Shown: positions 56,541-64,000 of the stretch, one piece after another
How positions within the stretch are numbered: the stretch's first letter is position 1
Layout: each line of letters begins with the position of its first letter
Source of the DNA: Klebsiella indica
GTDB taxonomy: Bacteria; Pseudomonadota; Gammaproteobacteria; Enterobacterales; Enterobacteriaceae
Reading direction: 5' to 3'
Length of the DNA stretch: 64,000 nt
Assembly: GCF_005860775.1 (NCBI RefSeq)
Contig: NZ_VCHQ01000001.1
Coordinates: 62,001-126,000 of the forward strand
Position numbers and translations under genes: made by a program
Notes under the pieces: generated by a model
The model's database searches: none
The model's input: only the letters and a program-made list of their open reading frames with translations
Told to the model about the DNA's origin: nothing

Positions 56541-58305
56541 CAGCGACCTCCTCTGGTTCTTGTGGCACATCATCCAGCGCCGCTTCCAGCTGTTGATAAC
56601 GGTACATATCGCGATACCAGCCCGGCTGTGCGCTCAGAGCCTCATGGCGACCACGCTGGGCGACATGCCCATGCTGCATCACGAGGATCTCGCTGGCTTC
56701 CGTCAACGCCGACAGGCGATGGGCGCAGATGATCAGCGTCCGCCCCTCCCCCCACTGCGACAAATTATGCAAAATCTGGTGTTCCGTGCGGCCGTCCACC
56801 GCCGACAGCGCATCATCAAGAATCAGAATCTCCGCCTCCAGCAGTAGCGCGCGGGCAATGGAAATGCGCTGTTTCTGCCCGCCGGAAAGCATCACGCCGC
56901 GCTCACCGACTTCGGTGTTATATCCCTGCGGCAGACGCAGGATATCTTCATGCACGCAGGCAAGCCGCGCGACATGCTCAATTTGCGCCTGCGTCGCCTC
57001 CGGTTTGCCGAGCGCAATGTTTCTGGCGACAGTATCGGAAAACAAAAATGGCGTTTGGTTGACCACCGCCAGTCGGGCACGCCAGCTATCCAGTTGTAGC
57101 CGGGTCAGAGGAACATTGTGGAAGCGGATGTCACCTTCAGTCACGTCAAAATGACGCTGAAGCAATGCCAGTATAGTGCTCTTGCCGGAACCGGTCGGCC
57201 CGCAAATGCCCAGTCTCTGCCCGGGCTGCAGCGTAAAATTGACCTTTTCCAGAGCGGCACGATTGGCCTGTGAATAGATAAATTTATGAACAGCGAAGCT
57301 GAGTACACCCCGCCCTTCCGCCGCGGGTTCTCTGCCGTCGTTAACGACCGGCGCCTCTTCCAGCATGGTACGAATCCGCGCATAGGCCGCGCTGCCGCGC
57401 TCGACGATGTTAAACATCCACGCCAGCGCCAGCATTGGCCAAATCATCAGGCCGAGATACATCACAAAGCTGGTAAGCTGCCCAAGGGTCATGCTGCCCT
57501 GCAAAACCATCCAACTACCGCCGCCGATCGCCAGCAGGTTGGCAGTACCTATGGCGAGATAAATCGTGGGATCAAAGCGGGCGTCAATGCGCGCCACGCG
57601 CATATTTTTCGCCCCGGTATCCGCGGCATCGGCGGCAAACTGCGCCGATTGCCGGTCTTCAAGGCCAAAGGCTTTGATCATGCGAATACTGGTCAGGCTC
57701 TCCTGAGTACGATCGTTCAGGCTGGAAAATGCCGCCTGCGCCACGCGAAAGCGCTCATGTAACACCTCGCCATTGCGCTTGATCGCCAGCGCCATAATTG
57801 GCATCGGCAGCAGCGACAGCAAGGTTAACTGCCAGCTGATCTGCGTCGACATCACAATCAGCACCGCACAGCCCATGACCATGGAATCCACCAGCGTCAA
57901 CACCCCTTCGCCGGCAGCAAAAACCACCCGATCAACATCATTTGTTGCGCGGGCAATCAGATCGCCGGTACGGTGGCGCAGATAAAAAGCCGGATGCTGA
58001 CGACTAAGCTGGCGATAGAAATCCTCGCGTAGCTCTATAGCCAGTTGATAAGAGGCGCCAAACAGCAGAACGCGCCAGACATAGCGCAGCAGATAGACCA
58101 TCACCGCAATAACGATCAGCAGGACGATCCACATCCATACCTTTTCTGTGGTGTCGTGTTGTTTCGTGACGCCATCAACCACGATGCCCACCACTTTTGG
58201 CGGCACCAACTGGAGAATGGCAATGATAATCAGCAGAGTAACGGCGCCGAAATAACGGCGCCACTCCCGGCGAAAATACCAGCTAAGTTGAACAAATAAT
58301 CGCAA
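56533..58305 (-). CDS. mdlA: ABC transporter permease/ATP-binding protein MdlA
   Basis: A 590-residue half-transporter partner of MdlB, with six membrane helices followed by an ATPase domain. Walker A is [10 protein letters not shown], the signature [15 protein letters not shown] and Walker [13 protein letters not shown]; the Asp in place of the usual catalytic Glu (DDALS) suggests a degenerate site, as in other heterodimeric exporters. Length equals E. coli MdlA. It is 42 bases downstream of decR. Confidence 0.95.
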   Translation of the reverse strand: MRLFVQLSWYFRREWRRYFGAVTLLIIIAILQLVPPKVVGIVVDGVTKQHDTTEKVWMWIVLLIVIAVMVYLLRYVWRVLLFGASYQLAIELREDFYRQLSRQHPAFYLRHRTGDLIARATNDVDRVVFAAGEGVLTLVDSMVMGCAVLIVMSTQISWQLTLLSLLPMPIMALAIKRNGEVLHERFRVAQAAFSSLNDRTQESLTSIRMIKAFGLEDRQSAQFAADAADTGAKNMRVARIDARFDPTIYLAIGTANLLAIGGGSWMVLQGSMTLGQLTSFVMYLGLMIWPMLALAWMFNIVERGSAAYARIRTMLEEAPVVNDGREPAAEGRGVLSFAVHKFIYSQANRAALEKVNFTLQPGQRLGICGPTGSGKSTILALLQRHFDVTEGDIRFHNVPLTRLQLDSWRARLAVVNQTPFLFSDTVARNIALGKPEATQAQIEHVARLACVHEDILRLPQGYNTEVGERGVMLSGGQKQRISIARALLLEAEILILDDALSAVDGRTEHQILHNLSQWGEGRTLIICAHRLSALTEASEILVMQHGHVAQRGRHEALSAQPGWYRDMYRYQQLEAALDDVPQEPEEVAGA

Positions 58306-58347
58306 GCGGTTAAATCCTGAATGTGTAATTCGTGGCGGCAGAAGCCG

Positions 58348-58806
58348 TTAATCAATAGGCAAGGCTGTGGTGTATTTTATCTGTTCCATCGCAAAACTCG
58401 AAGTGACATCCGAGAGCCCTGGCACGCTATTCACCAGACGTTTATAAAAATCATCGTAGCTCTTCATATCTGCCACCTGCACCCGCAGCAGATAGTCATA
58501 CTCTCCCGCCATGCGCCAGAAGCCGAGAACCTCCGCCATCTGCTTGACCTCGCTGACAAAGCGGCAATACCAGTCGCTACTGTGATGCTGCGTCTTAATC
58601 AGCACAAAGGCCGTCAGCCCAAGCCCGACTTTTTCCGCATCCAGCAAGGCAACGCGCCCGCGAAGAATACCGTCGTCTTCCAGCCGCTTCAGACGCTTCC
58701 AGCAGGGCGTGGTGGTCAGATTAACGGCATCAGCCAGCGCCTGCAAAGAAAGGGTACAGTCATTTTGCAGCAGAGAAAGCAGCTTACGGTCTATTTTATC
58801 TAACAT
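58348..58806 (-). CDS. decR: Lrp/AsnC-family cysteine-responsive regulator DecR (YbaO)
   Basis: A 152-residue Lrp-family regulator. The N-terminal helix-turn-helix is [20 protein letters not shown]; the C-terminal RAM domain ([20 protein letters not shown]) binds the effector. E. coli DecR activates cysteine detoxification, and the Salmonella homologue controls the divergent cdsH. Length matches E. coli. The 115-base gap to cdsH holds the operators, with AT-rich ATTTT/AAAAT boxes typical of Lrp proteins. Confidence 0.94.
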   Translation of the reverse strand: MLDKIDRKLLSLLQNDCTLSLQALADAVNLTTTPCWKRLKRLEDDGILRGRVALLDAEKVGLGLTAFVLIKTQHHSSDWYCRFVSEVKQMAEVLGFWRMAGEYDYLLRVQVADMKSYDDFYKRLVNSVPGLSDVTSSFAMEQIKYTTALPID

Positions 58807-58921
58807 TGCGCACCTCGAGAGAAAAATTTACTCCGTTCATTGTAATTGAAAGGTTAAATGGCAACAATTTTTCCTTCTGTTTCCGCTAAGCTGGGCACAA
58901 AATGACAAACAGGAAATCAAC

Positions 58922-59974
58922 ATGAACAGCGCATGGGTAAAACACGCGATTAGCGAAATTAATGCCGATTATCAGCGTTCTGCCGACACGCATCTTATTC
59001 GTCTTGCGTTGCCGGCATTCCCCGGCATCCAGCTTTACCTGAAAGATGAAAGTACCCATCCGACCGGCAGTCTGAAGCATCGCCTGGCCCGCTCCCTGTT
59101 TCTCTATGGTTTGTGCAATGGCTGGATTAAAGAAGGAACGACAATTATCGAATCCTCTTCCGGTTCTACTGCTGTCTCTGAAGCATACTTCGCCCGTCTT
59201 TTAGGCCTGCCGTTTATCGCCGTTATGCCTTCCTGTACGGCGAGACGTAAAATTGAACAAATTGAGTTTTATGGTGGCCGCTGTCACTTTGTCGACAATG
59301 CCTGTGAAATCTATGCGGCTTCCGAAACGCTGGTACGCGAACTGAATGGTCATTATATGGATCAGTTTACCTTTGCCGAACGCGCTACCGACTGGCGTGG
59401 AAATAACAATATCGCCGACAGCATCTTCCGCCAGATGAGCCATGAACCTCACCCCCAGCCCTCCTGTATCGTCATGAGCGCAGGCACCGGCGGAACCTCG
59501 GCAACCATTGGCCGCTACATCCGCAGTCAGGGTTATGATACCCGGTTAATGGTGGTTGACCCGCAAAACTCGGTTTTTATGGACTACTGGCAGAGCCGCG
59601 ATACCCGCCTCCGCAGCCCGGTCGGCAGCAAAATTGAGGGTATCGGCCGCCCACGCGTCGAACCTTCATTTATCCCCGATGTGGTCGATGAGATGCTTCG
59701 CGTGCCGGATGCCGCCAGCGTCGCCACCGCGCTGTGGCTGGAAACGCTGCTCGGACGTAAGGTCGGGGCATCAACCGGCACCAATATGTGGGGAGTGCTG
59801 CACCAGGCCGTTCGTATGCGTGAAGAGGGCAGTACCGGCTCAATTGTTACTCTGCTGTGTGATAGCGGCGAACGCTATCTGGAAAGCTACTACAACCCGC
59901 AGTGGGTCGCGGCCAATATTGGCGATGTCTCTCCGTGGCAGGCGCAAATCGCGGAAATGCTGCAGGTAAAATAG
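58922..59974 (+). CDS. cdsH: L-cysteine desulfhydrase CdsH
   Basis: A 350-residue PLP enzyme of the cysteine synthase fold family. The PLP Lys52 is in [14 protein letters not shown], the PLP-phosphate loop is the Gly-rich [14 protein letters not shown], and the C-terminal PLP-ring contact is [15 protein letters not shown]. In Salmonella, CdsH degrades L-cysteine to pyruvate, ammonia and sulfide and is induced by cysteine. It is divergent from its likely regulator decR. E. coli lacks this gene here, as far as I recall. Confidence 0.92.
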   Translation: MNSAWVKHAISEINADYQRSADTHLIRLALPAFPGIQLYLKDESTHPTGSLKHRLARSLFLYGLCNGWIKEGTTIIESSSGSTAVSEAYFARLLGLPFIAVMPSCTARRKIEQIEFYGGRCHFVDNACEIYAASETLVRELNGHYMDQFTFAERATDWRGNNNIADSIFRQMSHEPHPQPSCIVMSAGTGGTSATIGRYIRSQGYDTRLMVVDPQNSVFMDYWQSRDTRLRSPVGSKIEGIGRPRVEPSFIPDVVDEMLRVPDAASVATALWLETLLGRKVGASTGTNMWGVLHQAVRMREEGSTGSIVTLLCDSGERYLESYYNPQWVAANIGDVSPWQAQIAEMLQVK

Positions 59975-60131
59975 TGATCGTCTCCGTGCGGCAAAAGATT
60001 CCATCCGCACGCGCACGGTGGGTTTGATTCCACCTGCGCCGTGCTTCCTGGCTGCAACGTCGCGACAGAGCTGGTCGTCGCGTTCATCAGGCGCTACCAT
60101 ACGCCCATCATATTAACAGTCAGGAATTACC

Positions 60132-60827
60132 ATGAAACGCGCCGTAGTTGTCTTCAGCGGAGGACAAGATTCGACGACCTGCCTGGTGCAGGCACTGCAA
60201 CAGTATGACGAAGTGCATTGCGTCACTTTTGATTATGGCCAACGCCACCGCGCGGAGATTGACGTTGCCCGCGAGCTTGCGCTGAAACTGGGTGCGGTCG
60301 CTCACAAAGTGCTGGATGTCACCTTGCTTAATGAACTGGCCGTCAGCAGTCTGACGCGCGACAGCATTCCGGTACCGGACTACAAGCCGGACGCCAGCGG
60401 GATCCCCAACACCTTCGTACCCGGACGCAACATCCTGTTTTTAACGCTGACAGCAATTTATGCTTATCAGGTTAAAGCGGAAGCCATTATTACCGGCGTT
60501 TGCGAAACCGACTTTTCCGGCTACCCGGACTGCCGTGACGAGTTCGTGAAAGCGCTGCACCATGCGGTCAGCCTCGGAATGGCGAAAGATATTCGCTTTG
60601 AGACGCCGCTGATGTGGCTCAACAAAGCCGAGACCTGGGCATTAGCCGATTACTGGGGCCAGTTAGATCTGGTGCGCATCGAAACCCTGACCTGCTATAA
60701 CGGCATTAAGGGAGACGGCTGTGGTCAATGTGCCGCCTGTAATCTGCGCGCCAACGGTCTGAACCATTATCTGGCGGATAAACCGACAGTGATGGCGGCA
60801 ATGAAGCACAAAACCGGGTTAAAGTGA
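60132..60827 (+). CDS. queC: 7-cyano-7-deazaguanine synthase QueC
   Basis: A 231-residue enzyme of queuosine synthesis that turns 7-carboxy-7-deazaguanine into preQ0 using ATP and ammonia. The PP-loop motif [11 protein letters not shown] is at residues 8-18. The zinc site is Cys188, Cys197, Cys200 and Cys203 in [16 protein letters not shown]. Length equals E. coli QueC. A CAGGAATTACC ribosome site precedes the ATG. Confidence 0.97.
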   Translation: MKRAVVVFSGGQDSTTCLVQALQQYDEVHCVTFDYGQRHRAEIDVARELALKLGAVAHKVLDVTLLNELAVSSLTRDSIPVPDYKPDASGIPNTFVPGRNILFLTLTAIYAYQVKAEAIITGVCETDFSGYPDCRDEFVKALHHAVSLGMAKDIRFETPLMWLNKAETWALADYWGQLDLVRIETLTCYNGIKGDGCGQCAACNLRANGLNHYLADKPTVMAAMKHKTGLK

Positions 60828-60835
60828 TCGTTTTG

Positions 60836-60927
60836 CCGGATGGCGGTACACGCACCTTATCCGGCCTGGCGACATTCACCCGGGTCAATGTCGCCCGTAG
60901 GCCTGATAAGCGAAGCGCCATCAGGCA
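60836..60927. repeat. BIME between queC and fadM
   Basis: Two REP units (GCCGGATGGCGGTACACG ... and GCCTGATAAGCGAAGCG ...) flank a 9-bp inverted repeat (GGCGACATT / AATGTCGCC). They lie between convergent queC and fadM. Confidence 0.88.
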
Positions 60928-60935
60928 ACTTTCCA

Positions 60936-61334
60936 TTACTTCACCATCTGCTCCAGTTTCTCGCGCAACTCACCTTCCAGCGGCAAGGCTTTCTGCGCTT
61001 TCAAATCAATACAGACAAAAGTAATCTGCGCGTCCACCACAACCTGCCCTTCCGGCTCAAGCGTAATGACCTGGCTTAAAATGCCGCTCTTCCCGTTTAA
61101 CTGCTGCACCTGGCTGGTGACAATCAGCAGATCGCTCAGCACGGCAGGGCGACGGTAGTTAATATTAATATTCACCACCACAAAGGCGATGTTGTGCGCG
61201 CTCATCCACTGGAAGCCCGAGCTGTTTTCCAGCCCCTCCCAGCGCGCCTCTTCGAGAAATTCCAGATAGCGCGCATTATTCACGTGCTGATAAACATCCA
61301 GATGATAGCCACGAACTTTGATTTGTGTCTGCAT
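60936..61334 (-). CDS. fadM: Long-chain acyl-CoA thioesterase FadM (YbaW)
   Basis: A 132-residue single-hotdog thioesterase of the 4-hydroxybenzoyl-CoA thioesterase class. The active-site region is HLDVYQHVNNARYLEFLEEA with the catalytic Asp13. In E. coli it releases fatty acids stalled in beta-oxidation and is FadR-controlled. Length equals the E. coli protein. It lies convergent with queC, separated by a BIME. Confidence 0.95.
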   Translation of the reverse strand: MQTQIKVRGYHLDVYQHVNNARYLEFLEEARWEGLENSSGFQWMSAHNIAFVVVNININYRRPAVLSDLLIVTSQVQQLNGKSGILSQVITLEPEGQVVVDAQITFVCIDLKAQKALPLEGELREKLEQMVK

Positions 61335-61444
61335 AGCGTAAATGCCTTGTCTTTAATTGTTGTATTGAGGTCAGAGGTCACACCACCTATGTGACCTCTT
61401 CAGTCTGGCAAATATTTACCACTGTGCAAACATACGCTGAAAAA

Positions 61445-61933
<489 letters not shown>

Positions 61934-61962
61934 TTACTGGCTTTTACCAAGCAGACACGCAA

Positions 61963-63837
61963 TTATTGTTGCTGATTGATGATGTCACCGAACTTAATTT
62001 TCGCGGCTTTACGCAGGTTACTCATCAACGCTTCGAAAGCGATCTGCGCATTATTCTGAGTGATCCCCTGAATCATCGTTTTTTTCTGCTCTTCGGGCAT
62101 CGTACCCGCTTTCACGTCGTCCAGCGCCAACAGAACCACGTTACCCTGCATATCAGTGCCGACACCATAGCTCGGTTTGCCCGACTGCGGCAGCGGCAGT
62201 GCAAAGACAGACTGGCTCAGGGCGTCCTGACCGGTGCGTGACAGCGTCTGCGGCGCGCCAAAGGCCAGACCTGCGGCTTTCATCGCGTCGTCGCCTTTGC
62301 CCGCTTTCAGGGCCGTCAGCAGCTTATCAGCATCCAGCTTCGCCTGCTGCTCCGCCTTATTGTGCTTAACGATATCGCTTACCTGTGATTTGACGTCCGC
62401 CAGCGGTTTTACCGCTTCCGGTTTATGTTCGCTGATGCGCAGAACAAACGCACGGTCACCGTCAACGGTGATGATATCGGAGTTGCTGCCGGGCGCACCA
62501 TTTTCACCAACCAGACCACCGTTGAAGATAGCGTCAGCAACCGGTTTGAAATTCAGCGCCGACGGCAGGTTATCACGACCAAACCAGCCGGTTTCAACAA
62601 CTTTCAGGCCTGCAACCTGGGCGGCACTTGCCAGAGATTCGTTATCGTTGCTCGCCGCATCGCTGACTTTCTGCTGCAACGCATAGTAGGCGTCCAGCGC
62701 TTTTTCCTGTTTCACCTTCGCCGCGATCTCAGTACGAACCTCAGACAGCGGTTTAACTTTCGCCGCCTGAACGTCATCAAGACGCGCCACCAGGAAGCCA
62801 ACCGAAGATTTAATGACGCCGGAGATCTGACCTTTTTCTTTCAGACCTGCGTTTTTCAGCTCAGGTACGGTTGCCGCATCGTCCAGCCACCCCATATCAC
62901 CGCCGTTACGCGCAGAGATAATGTCGGTTGATTTTTCTTTCGCTAAAGTGGCAAAGTCAGCGCCTTTTTTCAGCGCATCAAGCACCGCCTGCGCATCCGC
63001 TTCGGTTTTGGTCTGGATGACGCTATAGCGCTTACGCTGCGGCTGAGTGAACTGATCCTGATGCTGGTCATACCATGCCTGAATTTCTTCGTCCGAAACG
63101 TTTTCCTGCATGTTCGTGGCATCCATCTCGATGTAGCTCACGCGGAACTGCTCAGGCGCCATAAAACGCGCTTGATTCTGCTGGTAATATGCGTTGATTT
63201 CATCGTCAGTGGCAGTTTGTTTCGCTGCCAGCACATTTACGTCGATAGTCGCTTCACGCACCACGCGCTGTTGTGAAACCAGCGCCACCAGTTGGTCAGA
63301 CTCTCCCGGCAGCATAAAGTCGGTACCGGCAACAGCGTTAATCAGCTGCTGAGTCGTCAACTGATTGCGCAGGGCCTGCGCATACTGGTCCGTGGTCATC
63401 CCCATCTGATTAACGATACCGCTAAAGCGCTCGTTATCAAATTTACCGTTCGACTGAAAAGCCTGGGTCTGAAAGATAGCCTGCTTAACCTGCTCGTCAC
63501 TGATGCTAAGGCCAAGTTTACGGGCATACTGGTCGAGCAGCGCCTCGTCAATCAGACGGTTCAGCACCTGTTGACGCATCGCTTTCATGTAATTTTCATT
63601 ACCCGCCAGCTCCGAGAAGCGATCGCCAAGCTGCTGCTGCATACGATTACGCTCGCTGGCGACGGCATTTTCAAATTGGGTTCGACCAATTTCCTGGCCG
63701 TTCACTTTCGCGGCATAGTTGTTACTACCGCCAATCAGGTAACCACTCACCCCAGTCAAAATGAACGAGACGATAATGATACCGAAAATAATCTTAAGCA
63801 CGACGCTATTGGCGGCCGTGCGTAGGTTGTCCATCAT
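61963..63837 (-). CDS. ppiD: Periplasmic chaperone PpiD
   Basis: A 624-residue inner-membrane-anchored SurA-type chaperone (E. coli 623). One N-terminal membrane anchor (residues about 12-34, VVLKIIFGIIIVSFILTG) is followed by the SurA-like N domain, an inactive parvulin domain (RYSVIQTKTEADAQAVLD ... GFLVARLDD) and a C-terminal domain. It sits near the SecYEG exit and helps newly exported proteins. The start at 63837 matches the family MMDNLRTAAN; an in-frame codon at 63882 would add 15 unrelated residues. The region to its right is the gap to the next backbone gene. Confidence 0.96.
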   Translation of the reverse strand: MMDNLRTAANSVVLKIIFGIIIVSFILTGVSGYLIGGSNNYAAKVNGQEIGRTQFENAVASERNRMQQQLGDRFSELAGNENYMKAMRQQVLNRLIDEALLDQYARKLGLSISDEQVKQAIFQTQAFQSNGKFDNERFSGIVNQMGMTTDQYAQALRNQLTTQQLINAVAGTDFMLPGESDQLVALVSQQRVVREATIDVNVLAAKQTATDDEINAYYQQNQARFMAPEQFRVSYIEMDATNMQENVSDEEIQAWYDQHQDQFTQPQRKRYSVIQTKTEADAQAVLDALKKGADFATLAKEKSTDIISARNGGDMGWLDDAATVPELKNAGLKEKGQISGVIKSSVGFLVARLDDVQAAKVKPLSEVRTEIAAKVKQEKALDAYYALQQKVSDAASNDNESLASAAQVAGLKVVETGWFGRDNLPSALNFKPVADAIFNGGLVGENGAPGSNSDIITVDGDRAFVLRISEHKPEAVKPLADVKSQVSDIVKHNKAEQQAKLDADKLLTALKAGKGDDAMKAAGLAFGAPQTLSRTGQDALSQSVFALPLPQSGKPSYGVGTDMQGNVVLLALDDVKAGTMPEEQKKTMIQGITQNNAQIAFEALMSNLRKAAKIKFGDIINQQQ

Positions 63838-64000
63838 GGTGTAACAACGCTCCGCTGTAGATGACTTTTGCTCGCGCAGCATAGCATGCGATAGCCGCCG
63901 CGCGTGAGGACGTATTTTGACAAGAAAACGGGGTGATTGTCAGCCCACAACTGCGTATAAACTCACATAAAGTCGCATTCTGGCAAATAAAAAAGGCACA

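Noticed and set aside
60001-60060. tRNA-like T-arm sequence before queC
   Set aside because: A GGTGG-loop-CCACC stem with TTTGATT looks like a T-arm, but no acceptor, D-arm or anticodon arm can be formed around it.

Overview
The window is chromosomal DNA of an enterobacterium, almost certainly Salmonella. The backbone order (ushA, fsr, ybaL, gsk, hemH, adk, htpG, recR-ybaB-dnaX, apt, ybaN, priC-ybaM, mscK, acrR/acrAB, tomB-hha, ylaC, rpmJ2-rpmE2, then ffs, atl, ybaY, tesB, amtB-glnK, mdlAB, decR, queC, fadM, ybaV, ppiD) follows the E. coli K-12 ybaL-to-ppiD interval with close protein identity. The cysteine desulfhydrase cdsH beside decR is a Salmonella trait. REP/BIME repeats lie between several backbone genes. 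I cannot fix the species or serovar from sequence alone.

Layout. 1-22.99 kb is conserved backbone: purine salvage (gsk, apt, adk), haem synthesis (hemH), the Hsp90 chaperone gene htpG behind a textbook sigma-32 promoter, the recR-ybaB-dnaX replication/repair operon with an intact dnaX frameshift signal, the mechanosensitive channel mscK, and the acrR/acrAB multidrug efflux locus, whose acrA promoter carries an imperfect 27-bp tandem duplication. 22.99-26.9 kb holds tomB-hha, ylaC and the zinc-controlled alternative ribosomal proteins rpmE2-rpmJ2, separated by long non-coding or decayed stretches. These include a stray LacI-family-type operator and remnants of a MocR-type regulator and a GNAT acetyltransferase.

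26.9-50.3 kb is a 23-kb accessory block between rpmE2 and the 4.5S RNA gene ffs. Its first part is a complete galactan-utilisation (gan) locus: LacI regulator, oligosaccharide porin, periplasmic GH53 endo-galactanase, MalEFGK-type ABC importer and cytoplasmic GH42 beta-galactosidase, plus an orphan PTS EIIB gene after the operon terminator. Long beta-1,4-galactan fragments would be cut in the periplasm, imported by the ABC system and hydrolysed to galactose in the cytoplasm. It is followed by the nickel/cobalt efflux pair rcnR-rcnA (three RcnR-type operators and a 13-copy His-Glu hexanucleotide repeat), a yczE/yczR divergent pair, a small ribbon-helix-helix two-gene operon, a PTS EIIBC / ManD-like dehydratase / GntR regulator cluster, a flavin reductase-like protein, a beta-hydroxyacid dehydrogenase-like protein, a truncated PQQ-type sugar dehydrogenase and a LysR regulator.

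50.4-64 kb returns to backbone: ffs, atl, ybaY, tesB, the nitrogen-regulated glnK-amtB operon with a sigma-54 promoter and NtrC-type sites, mdlAB, decR/cdsH, queC, fadM, ybaV and ppiD. From memory of E. coli K-12, maa and ylaB (between hha and ylaC) and cof and ybaE (between decR and queC) are missing here. No tRNA gene, integrase, insertion sequence or CRISPR array was seen.
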